The position numbers and the translations under genes are program-made. DNA of 64,000 bases from Bacteroidota bacterium (lineage in GTDB: Bacteria > Bacteroidota > Bacteroidia > AKYH767-A > 2013-40CM-41-45), in assembly GCA_016713765.1 (NCBI GenBank), contig JADJON010000001.1, positions 248,001-312,000 on the forward strand, in the 5' to 3' direction. Positions 28,535 through 36,061 of this stretch are shown here, one piece after another. How positions within the stretch are numbered: the stretch's first letter is position 1; every line of letters begins with the position of its first letter. The notes beneath the pieces are model-generated. The model was not told where the DNA came from. It saw only the letters and a program-made list of their open reading frames with translations, and did no database searches.

Positions 28535-28639
28535 GCCTACCGGAGCTCCGGTACACCGCTGGTCGCGGTGGCATTGTAAGTATAGTTATTCGGAGAATTG
28601 GAATCAAGGTCTTCCGCGCAATTCCCGGAATTTACCCTG

Positions 28640-29085
28640 TCTGTGAAGTGATTTTGAGACTCCTCAAAGGGCCTCTTGCAGCTCTAAATCTCTAATGAGC
28701 CGGCCGCAGAACAAGTTCCTTGTTTCTAGACCGGATACAACCCACCAGCTTCCGCTTCCGGGTAGGCCAAAGCGCTTTTCGCAATCACACCCAACAATAC
28801 CCGGCTCTCCAGGGTCAGATCCGCCACAAGTCGTTCAAATTGTTTTGGCTTCTGTTAAAACTCCTTCAGTAGCTTCAGTTCGGAAACATCCATCCCTGAA
28901 TACTTACGCTGCCACTGGTAAAACGTCGGTTGACTGATGCCATGCTCCTGCTAGATGTTCGTGACCGTGATTCCCTGCTCATACTGCACCAGAATGGCCA
29001 CTAACTACGCCTCTGTAAATTTTGATTTTCGCATACACTTTACCAATTTAGCACTTGAGAGCGTTGCTGTTTTCGGGGAAGGCTT
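28640..29085 (-). pseudogene. IS3-type transposase OrfA relic, copy 2, with junction hairpin
   Basis: Minus-strand relic of the OrfA element. From the right: the element end (AGCCTTCCCCGAAAACAGC in complement, ~29080), a start region resembling MRKSKFTEA, a damaged middle with stops, and the C-terminal ADLTLESRVLLGVIAKSA region. The hairpin and RHS stub of the lipase-like cassette follow. The homology to copy 1 is close throughout. Confidence 0.78.
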
Positions 29086-29091
29086 GCTAAA

Positions 29092-29150
29092 CTCCGCCAA
29101 TAAATCCCTCATCGTATGGGCGCTCTCATCGAGCGGCTCGACAAAAATGA
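29092..29150 (+). pseudogene. Fragment homologous to the XRE regulator gene
   Basis: The + strand AATAAATCCCTCATCG ... GAGCGGCTCGACAAAAA matches, with several changes, the 3' part of the regulator gene at 24665-25030 (its NAVDKSLMVKVALIEPLDKK codons). It lies just beyond the end of IS relic copy 2, whereas the whole regulator lies just beyond IS relic copy 1. This shows that the duplicated unit reached beyond the IS. Confidence 0.6.
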
Positions 29151-29259
29151 GTATTCTGCATTAAATTCAGCGCCAAACACTGTCATCTAAAGAAAGCATA
29201 AAGGATGTTCTAAATATTGAATTGCAATACCATGATTTAAAATCAATTCATAAGCACTG

Positions 29260-29637
29260 ATGCCGAAAAAAGAAAAACTTATACAATATTTAGATAGCTT
29301 GGAGAATTTTGAGCTTGCATTTTTATATAAATACAACTTAGACTCGCACTTGGAAGATACCGCTAATATTATACGCAAATATATTGAAGACAAGGGTCTG
29401 ACAGATGATAAAAGAGAAGCTTTAATTAATGAATATAAGATTAAAAGGCATAAAGACAATATAACTAGATGCTCAAGATGCCATTCCGCCAAGGTTCAAA
29501 CTACACTCATTAGGAATAGTTCAATTTACCAAATGCGTTGTAATGTGTGTGGATTATATGAGGGAAATCAGAAAAAACGTAGAGGGAGACTTGTTCTTGA
29601 ATTTATACGAGACTTCATTTTAAACATCGGTCACTAA
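29260..29637 (+). CDS. Zinc-ribbon protein of unknown function
   Basis: A 125-aa protein: a helical N-terminal half (MPKKEKLIQYLDSLENFELA) and a C-terminal zinc ribbon with two CxxC pairs (CSRCHSAKV and MRCNVCGLY), followed by a basic stretch (KKRRGRL). Likely cytoplasmic and nucleic-acid binding. It is AT-rich, stands alone on + between two IS relics, and has no obvious partner, so it may have arrived with one of the insertions. No function can be assigned. Confidence 0.6.
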   Translation: MPKKEKLIQYLDSLENFELAFLYKYNLDSHLEDTANIIRKYIEDKGLTDDKREALINEYKIKRHKDNITRCSRCHSAKVQTTLIRNSSIYQMRCNVCGLYEGNQKKRRGRLVLEFIRDFILNIGH

Positions 29638-29717
29638 TTAGTTATTCCTTATTAATATTTTCACTAATCATCATTCCTCGATCATATTCAATAATAGCAA
29701 ATATTTTTCCGCTCTCG

Positions 29718-29860
29718 TCAGATGTCCGTGACTTTGATTCCCTGCTCATACTGCGCCAGAATGGCCACAATCTGAGCCTCTGTGAACTTTGATTTTCGCA
29801 TACGCTTTACGAATTTACTAGTTTAGAGCGTAGCTGTTTTAGGGGAAGGCTTCAGATTTA
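29718..29860 (-). pseudogene. IS3-type OrfA fragment, copy 3 (N-terminal piece only)
   Basis: Minus-strand fragment holding the element end and the first ~40 codons of OrfA (starting MRKSKFTEAQIVAILAQYEQ), breaking off around the IKVTDI codons. No C-terminal part, hairpin or RHS stub follows; the sequence beyond is AT-rich and unrelated. Confidence 0.75.
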
Positions 29861-29913
29861 CTCCTAAAAGTTGCTCAACTGGCACACATACATAAGAAGC
29901 TAAAATAATAAAA

Positions 29914-29925
29914 CCCCTCGCGGGG
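29914..29925 (-). terminator. Intrinsic terminator after immunity gene 29932-30411
   Basis: CCCC / GGGG stem with a 4-nt loop and, on the minus strand, a TTTTATTATTTT tail, 7 nt beyond the stop codon. It ends the cassette transcript at 30401-31588. Confidence 0.65.
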
Positions 29926-29931
29926 CATTGT

Positions 29932-30411
29932 TTACTGCATTTTTTCTTTTAAGTCTTGGGTTTTTATTTCAAAGCTATAATATCCTGTACTATCTAAACC
30001 ATTTCTTTCTGCCTTAGTTGTGGCGTTATCGAGTTGCCTAGTACTACTTTCAAAATCAGGCAATATTTCTTTTTCTACCTTATCGTATAGCCTTTCTTTT
30101 GTCAATTGTTTGGAGGAAAGACCAGCTTCTATACCCTTTATTTTATGGTCTATTGTATAAATCTCAATATGATAGTGTAAACTGTCGTTTTCATCATCAA
30201 AATAAAACATTTTAATGCCTTTGGCTTCACCTTCGTAACTGTTTTCATAAACGAGCATTGTTTTACGTTTCTCTAACTGCTTCTGTAGCTCTTCTATATC
30301 TCCGTTAATATCCGCTTTTATGGGATTAAGATTTACGGAAATAATTTTCTCTTGATTACAAGACGAGGCAATTAAAAGAACTAGCAATGTATATATAAAG
30401 TTACCTCGCAT
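29932..30411 (-). CDS. Candidate immunity lipoprotein
   Basis: A 159-aa protein starting 11 nt before the stop of the preceding RHS tip. N-terminus MRGNFIYTLLVLLIASSC is a lipoprotein signal. The rest is a mixed, highly charged domain (e.g. NGDIEELQKQLEKRKTMLVY) with no family I recognise. Overlap, export signal and the terminator right behind it support a role as cognate immunity protein. Confidence 0.68.
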   Translation of the reverse strand: MRGNFIYTLLVLLIASSCNQEKIISVNLNPIKADINGDIEELQKQLEKRKTMLVYENSYEGEAKGIKMFYFDDENDSLHYHIEIYTIDHKIKGIEAGLSSKQLTKERLYDKVEKEILPDFESSTRQLDNATTKAERNGLDSTGYYSFEIKTQDLKEKMQ

Positions 30412-31588
30412 TGATTTGGTCTAAGTTTTTAGCGCTCTCATAAAGTATTTGGAAGTTCTTATCACTTGCATCAAACAGTTTCACTTCACCGCTTCTAATG
30501 CCATCAAACTTGCTGTCTTCTTTATAACCATCAACTGTTGACGCAATATGCTGTGCCAATCCATTTAGATAACCTGCATAAGCTTCAGCACTCTTCGTTA
30601 CTTCGCTGAACCTAAATCCTCTTGAATATTCACGGGCATACTGATTGTTGAGCAAGTCTATAACATTATCCTTTGCAAACTCTCCACCTTGCGTATTAAT
30701 TCCATCTGCCTCGTGGTAATCGCCAACTCGTTTAGCTGTATTCTCACCTAAAGCCATTGCAATAGTTGACTGCCATGCAAAATGTCTAAATGTGTTCACA
30801 AAGCCGTTTTCAAGTGGTTTGCTTTCTTTAGAGTCGGCATTTCCTGTCGCTACTGATACTTTTGCTTTTAAATCGCCTTTTGAATCCAATAACTCGTTTG
30901 AGAACCATTTTATGTTAGTTGCATAATAAAAACCTGGATTAATTGCTAAACCTAAACCAGATGGCGCACTTGAAGGATTAAAACTAACATGTTTACCATC
31001 GTGCATTATGTGCATTGTTCCGTTAATTTGAAAAGCGTAAAGGGCTTTTCTCGATATATTACCCGCATCTTCCCTTGCGAATCTTGGTTGACCACATGCA
31101 TACAAAATAATATTTCGTGTATAGTCAACACCCTCTAACCCGTCAAGGTCAATATTTAATATAGGGTTATTACTAAAAAATTGATAGGGCGATAAGTGAG
31201 GGTAAGAATGAGTTAATGGGTCAACGCTAAATGGTCTGCCTATACGAGGGTCATACATTCTCATGCCGTAATCGTAAGAATTTCCAGAACCTTTTAATTC
31301 ATTATCCTTTTCCTTACCGTTAAAGCCGTAGCTATACCAAGTACTAGCTGCCCTCCCCGGCATCCCCATCCCGAAGGGATAATAGTCTGTCGCAGAGACC
31401 AGGCTCGGATTAAAATAGTCCCACAATCCGTCACTCGTCGTATCAATTGGTGCGATCTTGTCGCTGATCACCGTCATTACGTTGCCCGGGTGATTTGAAA
31501 GCTCATATCGTTTCATGCCTACCGGGCTACGGTACACCGCTGGTCGCGGTGGCATTGTAAGTATAGTTATTCGGAGAATTGGAATCAA
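30401..31588 (-). CDS. Orphan RHS C-terminal cassette with DUF6973-like toxin domain
   Basis: A 395-aa displaced tip from the deleted-stub module. The first ~24 codons are out-of-frame core, so Met25 (MKRYELSN) is a likely start. Core to GMGMPGR (~79); core tail to NPILNIDLDGLEG (~141-153). The toxin (~154-395) has NTFRHFAWQSTIAM (His269), GDYHEADG (His292, Glu293) and NVIDLLNNQYAREYS (Asp311, Asn314, Asn315). That order and spacing resemble the DUF6973 domain found at the ends of other polymorphic toxins; the biochemical activity of that domain is not known to me. Confidence 0.78.
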   Translation of the reverse strand: MIPILRITILTMPPRPAVYRSPVGMKRYELSNHPGNVMTVISDKIAPIDTTSDGLWDYFNPSLVSATDYYPFGMGMPGRAASTWYSYGFNGKEKDNELKGSGNSYDYGMRMYDPRIGRPFSVDPLTHSYPHLSPYQFFSNNPILNIDLDGLEGVDYTRNIILYACGQPRFAREDAGNISRKALYAFQINGTMHIMHDGKHVSFNPSSAPSGLGLAINPGFYYATNIKWFSNELLDSKGDLKAKVSVATGNADSKESKPLENGFVNTFRHFAWQSTIAMALGENTAKRVGDYHEADGINTQGGEFAKDNVIDLLNNQYAREYSRGFRFSEVTKSAEAYAGYLNGLAQHIASTVDGYKEDSKFDGIRSGEVKLFDASDKNFQILYESAKNLDQINAR

Positions 31589-31631
31589 GGTCTTCCGCGC
31601 AATTCCCGGAATTTACCCCGTCTGTGAAGTG

Positions 31632-31676
31632 ATTTAGAGACCCCTCAAAGGGCCTCTTGCAGCTCTAAATCTCTAA
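31632..31676 (-). repeat. Hairpin at the IS/RHS-stub junction, copy 3
   Basis: Inverted repeat GATTTAGAG ... CTCTAAATC equivalent to 25415-25455, between the OrfA gene and the RHS stub of the DUF6973-like cassette. Confidence 0.7.
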
Positions 31677-31706
31677 TGAGCCGGCCGCAGAACAAGATCC
31701 TTGTTT

Positions 31707-32015
31707 CTAGACCGAATACAACCCACCAGCTTCCGCTTCCGGGCGGGCCAAAGCGCCTTTCGCGATTACACCCAACAATACCCGGCCCTCCAGGGTCAGA
31801 TCCGCCACAATTCGTTTAGCCTGGCCTGGCTTCTGTTCCAACTCCTTCAGTTGCTTCAGTTCGGAAACATCCATCCCCGAATACTTCCGCTGCCACTGGT
31901 AAAAGGTCGGTTGACTGATGCCATGCTCCCGGTAGATGTCCGTGACCTTGATTCCCTGCTCATACTGCGCCAGAATGGCCACTATCTGAGCCTCTGTGAA
32001 CTTTGATTTTCGCAT
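31707..32015 (-). CDS. IS3-type transposase OrfA (intact frame, no OrfB)
   Basis: A 102-aa helix-turn-helix protein starting MRKSKFTEAQIVAILAQYEQ, with DIYREHGISQPTFYQWQRKY (HTH) and a Leu-zipper-like ELKQLKELEQ, the standard layout of IS3-group OrfA. The catalytic OrfB that would be needed for transposition is absent; the frame runs into a hairpin and an RHS stub instead. Element ends are at about 31665 and 32065. It is the best-preserved of four copies and cannot transpose alone. Confidence 0.88.
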   Translation of the reverse strand: MRKSKFTEAQIVAILAQYEQGIKVTDIYREHGISQPTFYQWQRKYSGMDVSELKQLKELEQKPGQAKRIVADLTLEGRVLLGVIAKGALARPEAEAGGLYSV

Positions 32016-32107
32016 ACGCTTTACGAATTTAGCAGTTTAGAGCGTTGCTGTTTTGGGGGAAGCCTCCATATAGCCTAGCGTTATTAAGTTCTGTTGATTA
32101 CAATTTT

Positions 32108-32554
32108 TCATTTACACAAATAGTCGTCTATGATTTTATTATCCTTATCAAAATTGAACAAACCTTTTCGGCACTCTACAAAAAGACTATCGGAGGTGAT
32201 GAACATTTTTATCAACTTGTTTTCGTAGTCCTTTTTAAAGCATATATTATGCTTCCCTGCAAATATATCATTTCCTGTTTTTATCGTCAAATAATATTTG
32301 TCGCCTTCCTGCGTTACTTCCCATACTCCTTGTTCATTTGATTCTATTTTATGATACTCATAAAAAGTAGGCATATTACATTTATTCCGTTCAAAGATTA
32401 TTACATTTGATAGAATGTCGTAAAACAGGTCTTGTTTCTTATATTCTATCTTATCAATAGTCCAAAATCCCTTAACAACTTGTTTTATACCGGAACAAGA
32501 ACACAACATGATAAGTGTAAACAAGCAAGCAACTTGAGCGGGCATTTTTTTCAT
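32108..32554 (-). CDS. Candidate immunity lipoprotein, lipocalin-like
   Basis: A 148-aa protein overlapping the RHS tip upstream by 4 nt (ATGA). N-terminus MKKMPAQVACLFTLIMLCSC is a lipoprotein signal. The following GFWTIDKIEY and alternating strands (GVWEVTQEGDKYYLTIKTGN) give a small beta-barrel impression like lipocalin-type lipoproteins; this is only a resemblance. Immunity role inferred from position. Confidence 0.68.
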   Translation of the reverse strand: MKKMPAQVACLFTLIMLCSCSGIKQVVKGFWTIDKIEYKKQDLFYDILSNVIIFERNKCNMPTFYEYHKIESNEQGVWEVTQEGDKYYLTIKTGNDIFAGKHNICFKKDYENKLIKMFITSDSLFVECRKGLFNFDKDNKIIDDYLCK

Positions 32555-33816
32555 TTCTTCTCCTCCTGTTTGGGTGGGTTAGAAATGGTGTTGTAAATGT
32601 TCATTCCTATATCGTATAGTTCTTTATTATCGGACTTGCTGTCACCCTGCAACACCACATTCAGAATTGAAGAAAGGTCATTTGAATTTCGATATATTTC
32701 GGGAACTAACCCTTGGTGTACACCCACCTGAACATCTTTGATTGCCTTGATTAAAATTTCAAGATTACTATTTACCTCATACTGCTCATACAAACCTGCT
32801 CCTAAAATTCCATATTCAACAGTAGCGTTTAATACATTCAAGGCTAATGCTCCTTTGGCTGCTGTTCCCCGTATATTTGAACCTCCTGCAATGGTTCTTT
32901 CTTTATACCTTTTATCCACCTGCGTGTAATTGCTATTCTTGGTCATTGGGTTCTGAACCCTATGTTGTGCATCGTTTGCACTCGGGTTTTCATCGTTGGC
33001 ATTGAGATTTGCAGGGTCTGCCGATTTCACTGGATTTGCTTGGCTGTATTTCAGATTTCCAATTGTTGTGCTTATACCAATATCTTTTTGCCCATTTGTA
33101 TATGTCCAGTTCGCAGGATTGTTGTTAGCATTTTGCCACAATCTTCTCGATATGAAGTTGAAGTTCTCTACTTTCAATTTTACTTCTCCTCTCGTAACTT
33201 CAATTCTTGCATCATCAGAACTTAAGTATTCCAATCCCTCTAAGTCTATTCCGTCAATAACCCTGTTCATGGCATAAGAGTAAGGACTATTCCATGCAAA
33301 CTGTTGTACTAGAGGATCCACCGAAAGGAAGCGCCCTAATCTTGGGTCATAAATTCGGAACTTCATATCCAAACTATTACCAACGCCCTTGATTTCGTTA
33401 TCCTGTTCCGCATTTGAAAATCTATGTCGGTAATTTCCGGCATTGTAGTTTCTCCCCGGCATCCCCATCCCGAAGGGATAATAGTCTGTCGCAGAGACCA
33501 GGCTCGGATTAAAATAGTCCCATAATCCGTCACTCGTCGTATCAATTGGCGTGATCTTGTCGCTGATCACCGTCATTACGTTGCCGAGATGGTTAATCAA
33601 CTCATAACGCTTGTTTCCTACTGGACTTAAATAGACCGAAGGAGCCACGGCTGTGGTGCAGGTGGCGCACACCAGGGTGTCCGCCGTGGTCAACATACCC
33701 AGCCGGCTGCTGCCGTAGAGGTTGAACTCGTTGAGCACGACCGTGTCGCCGCCCAGCAACTCGTACACCGCCAGCGGATTACCCTGCGCGTCCCATACAT
33801 AACTCAACACATTCAA
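32551..33816 (-). CDS. Orphan RHS C-terminal cassette, unrecognised toxin
   Basis: A 421-aa displaced tip. Homology to the full-length RHS begins at WDAQGNPLAVYELL (~8) and runs to GMGMPGR (~122); core tail ends RVIDGIDLEGLEY (~185-197). The toxin (~198-421) is AT-rich and has no motif I recognise. There is a Gly/Ala-rich segment (GGSNIRGTAAKGALALNVLN) that could be a membrane-interacting helix, and a charged C-terminus (PPKQEEKK). The first codons (MNVLSYV) come from unrelated sequence, so the start may be fortuitous. Confidence 0.75.
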   Translation of the reverse strand: MNVLSYVWDAQGNPLAVYELLGGDTVVLNEFNLYGSSRLGMLTTADTLVCATCTTAVAPSVYLSPVGNKRYELINHLGNVMTVISDKITPIDTTSDGLWDYFNPSLVSATDYYPFGMGMPGRNYNAGNYRHRFSNAEQDNEIKGVGNSLDMKFRIYDPRLGRFLSVDPLVQQFAWNSPYSYAMNRVIDGIDLEGLEYLSSDDARIEVTRGEVKLKVENFNFISRRLWQNANNNPANWTYTNGQKDIGISTTIGNLKYSQANPVKSADPANLNANDENPSANDAQHRVQNPMTKNSNYTQVDKRYKERTIAGGSNIRGTAAKGALALNVLNATVEYGILGAGLYEQYEVNSNLEILIKAIKDVQVGVHQGLVPEIYRNSNDLSSILNVVLQGDSKSDNKELYDIGMNIYNTISNPPKQEEKK

Positions 33817-33859
33817 CGTAGTTGGCCAGTGCTTTAACTTGAAAAAACGGCGATTGCTT

Positions 33860-34063
33860 CTATAGAAACTTCACTATGATGTAGCTTAATATACCCAAAG
33901 TAACAGCCCCTATAATGTTTGTTGAAATCTCGTATGTAGACTCTCCCTCTGAACTATCACTGTAAGGACCGCGCCATACATCTGTGAACGATAGTTTGAA
34001 TCCATGAAAGACCCACCGCACAAACGTGCCAACAATCTTCAAGATAATAGCACCGTAAAACAT
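33860..34063 (-). CDS. Candidate immunity membrane protein, small
   Basis: A 67-aa protein starting 1 nt after the stop of the RHS tip upstream. Hydrophobic at both ends: YGAIILKIVGTFVRWVFHGF and NIIGAVTLGILSYIIVKFL, with a polar middle (SDSSEGESTYE), so two membrane segments. Called immunity from position; short membrane immunity proteins are common. Confidence 0.62.
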   Translation of the reverse strand: MFYGAIILKIVGTFVRWVFHGFKLSFTDVWRGPYSDSSEGESTYEISTNIIGAVTLGILSYIIVKFL

Positions 34064-34064
34064 C

Positions 34065-35423
34065 TTATTGCTTTTGTCTTTCGTTCTGCTTAGCCTCTGT
34101 CCCTATAGATAATATTGTGATTGTGTTTTTTATGTCATCTGTGCTTTTTATCAAATTATCTATTTTTAAATTATACTTATAGAGGGAGCTCGTTCTATTT
34201 AGTTTAGTTGTACTATTTAATAAGCCAGTATTATTATAGCCACGAGTATACATGGAATAACTCATTGATTTGATCTCTCCGATGCTATACTTAGTGAACT
34301 TGTGGATCGGGACAAGATTCGTTAAAGTACTTATTCCTGCATCCTGAAATTCCCCTTGATTTACACCAACACCCCTCAAATCATATGCTTCAGGACGGCT
34401 ATAAACTATTCCAGTGGTAATAATATGTAGATCATTTACAGTGTTATATAGCATTTTTCCACCAAACTTCAATGCAGATTCAAATAAATCATCACTTTTT
34501 GATGATAATAGAATATCAGCTCTCTCAAAAATGTTTGGTTCATTTTGCTTAATAGTACCAGGGTCCGGTGATTTATTAAGGTAATTCCAGTGGTTAATTG
34601 CATCTATTTTGGTCGCAGTATTTCTATACGAGTTGTCAATGGCAGTAGTGAATCCTGAATTATCTGATTTAAATTCAGCAGGCAACCTTTCTTTACCCTC
34701 AAAATCAATAAACTTAACTGGACTATTCTCTGAAAATGCATAGCTAGAATTCCATGAGAACAATTTGAATAATGGATCTATTGACCAAAACCTAGATAAA
34801 CACGGATTGTATTCTCTAAACTTAAATGAAAAAAAGACAGAATTATCAGTAGTCATTCGACTCATTTCAATCCCATTAAACATGAAGCGATAGTTGTTAA
34901 TGTATATTCCCCTCCCTGGCATCCCCATCCCGAAGGGATAATAGTCTGTAGCAGACACCAGGCTCGGATTAAAGTAGTCCCATAATCCGTCATTCGTCGT
35001 ATCAATTGGCGTGATCTTGTCGCTGATCACTGTCATTACGTTGCCGAGATGGTTACTCAACTCATAACGCTTGTTTCCTACTGGACTTAAATAGACCGAA
35101 GGAGCCACGGCTGTGGTGCAGGTGGCGCACACCAGGGTGTCCGCCGTGGTCAACATACCCAGCCGGCTGCTGCCGTAGAGGTTGAACTCGTTGAGCACGA
35201 CCGTGTCGCCGCCCAGCAGCTCGTACACCGCCAGCGGATTTCCCTGCGCGTCCCGAACATAATGCGTGGCGCGCTGTCGGATCACCGCGCCGGTGCCGTC
35301 CAGGTGATACAGCCGTTTTTCGATCCGGTTGCCCATCGGGTCATAACGGAACTTCATGGCCAGCGATTTGTGGTCGTTCTTCAACGAATCCAGCTTGCCG
35401 CAATTGTTCCAATACATCGTCAA
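34065..35423 (-). CDS. Orphan RHS C-terminal cassette, unrecognised toxin
   Basis: A 452-aa displaced tip. Core homology begins at the GLTMYWNN codons and runs to GMGMPGR (~171); core tail ends SPVKFIDFEGKER (~234-246). The toxin (~247-452) is AT-rich, Ser/Thr/Asn-rich, with LRGVGVNQGEFQDAGIS and LTNLVPIHKFTKYSI as its more conserved-looking parts. I recognise no family. It is the orphan nearest the full-length gene and in the same orientation, so it could replace its tip by a simple deletion between the shared core stretches. Confidence 0.75.
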   Translation of the reverse strand: MTMYWNNCGKLDSLKNDHKSLAMKFRYDPMGNRIEKRLYHLDGTGAVIRQRATHYVRDAQGNPLAVYELLGGDTVVLNEFNLYGSSRLGMLTTADTLVCATCTTAVAPSVYLSPVGNKRYELSNHLGNVMTVISDKITPIDTTNDGLWDYFNPSLVSATDYYPFGMGMPGRGIYINNYRFMFNGIEMSRMTTDNSVFFSFKFREYNPCLSRFWSIDPLFKLFSWNSSYAFSENSPVKFIDFEGKERLPAEFKSDNSGFTTAIDNSYRNTATKIDAINHWNYLNKSPDPGTIKQNEPNIFERADILLSSKSDDLFESALKFGGKMLYNTVNDLHIITTGIVYSRPEAYDLRGVGVNQGEFQDAGISTLTNLVPIHKFTKYSIGEIKSMSYSMYTRGYNNTGLLNSTTKLNRTSSLYKYNLKIDNLIKSTDDIKNTITILSIGTEAKQNERQKQ

Positions 35424-35542
35424 TCCCTCGCCGGCCTAGTCTATTTACAGTCATTACTTATCAAATAATTCTATAACGACAGAGTGTAGAAGATTCGGTT
35501 ACATACTTGAATCTAAATTTAAGCTAATAAGTAACGTAATAA

Positions 35543-36061
35543 TCACTTTCGCCGATGCTTTATCGCTTCCTTCCTTAACCATGGATTCAGTTTGTCCCAG
35601 TGCTCATTCAAGAAAACAGCAAATGATGAATCTGAGTAGGTACGAGAGTGTACTCCCATCCACTCGAACCCCCGATATGTGCTATCTGTTTCAGCAAATC
35701 TATAATTGCTAAGCGAGGTTGAAGATCGATAAGAAACGGTGTCAGTATTGGGGAGGAAGCCAAACAAGTCCATGGTAATGCCAACCGCGCAACGGCAAAA
35801 AGCAGAGTCCGGTGATTTTACAACCGATACAATTACCTCTACAGTATCTCCATAAAAGTAAACCCGAGTAGTCGGCTCGGGATAATATGTTATGTTATTA
35901 AGCGTATCCAAAGTTCCATCAGAGCAAGAGACTCCGCCATTAAGGTGATTGGTAACATAGTACATCCACTTTGCCTCGTTTATCTTTTTTTCTACATTTA
36001 ATGGGTGCTTACATCCTAGCAGACTTAAAAGATATGTTATTAACGCGAAGTTAGTTTTCAT
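35543..36061 (-). CDS. Candidate immunity lipoprotein for the full-length RHS toxin
   Basis: A 172-aa protein starting 11 nt before the RHS stop codon. N-terminus MKTNFALITYLLSLLGC is a lipoprotein signal. Four further Cys (VSCSDG, FCRC and others) could form disulfides in the periplasm. No family recognised. It is the immediate partner of the JAMM-like tip. Confidence 0.72.
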   Translation of the reverse strand: MKTNFALITYLLSLLGCKHPLNVEKKINEAKWMYYVTNHLNGGVSCSDGTLDTLNNITYYPEPTTRVYFYGDTVEVIVSVVKSPDSAFCRCAVGITMDLFGFLPNTDTVSYRSSTSLSNYRFAETDSTYRGFEWMGVHSRTYSDSSFAVFLNEHWDKLNPWLRKEAIKHRRK

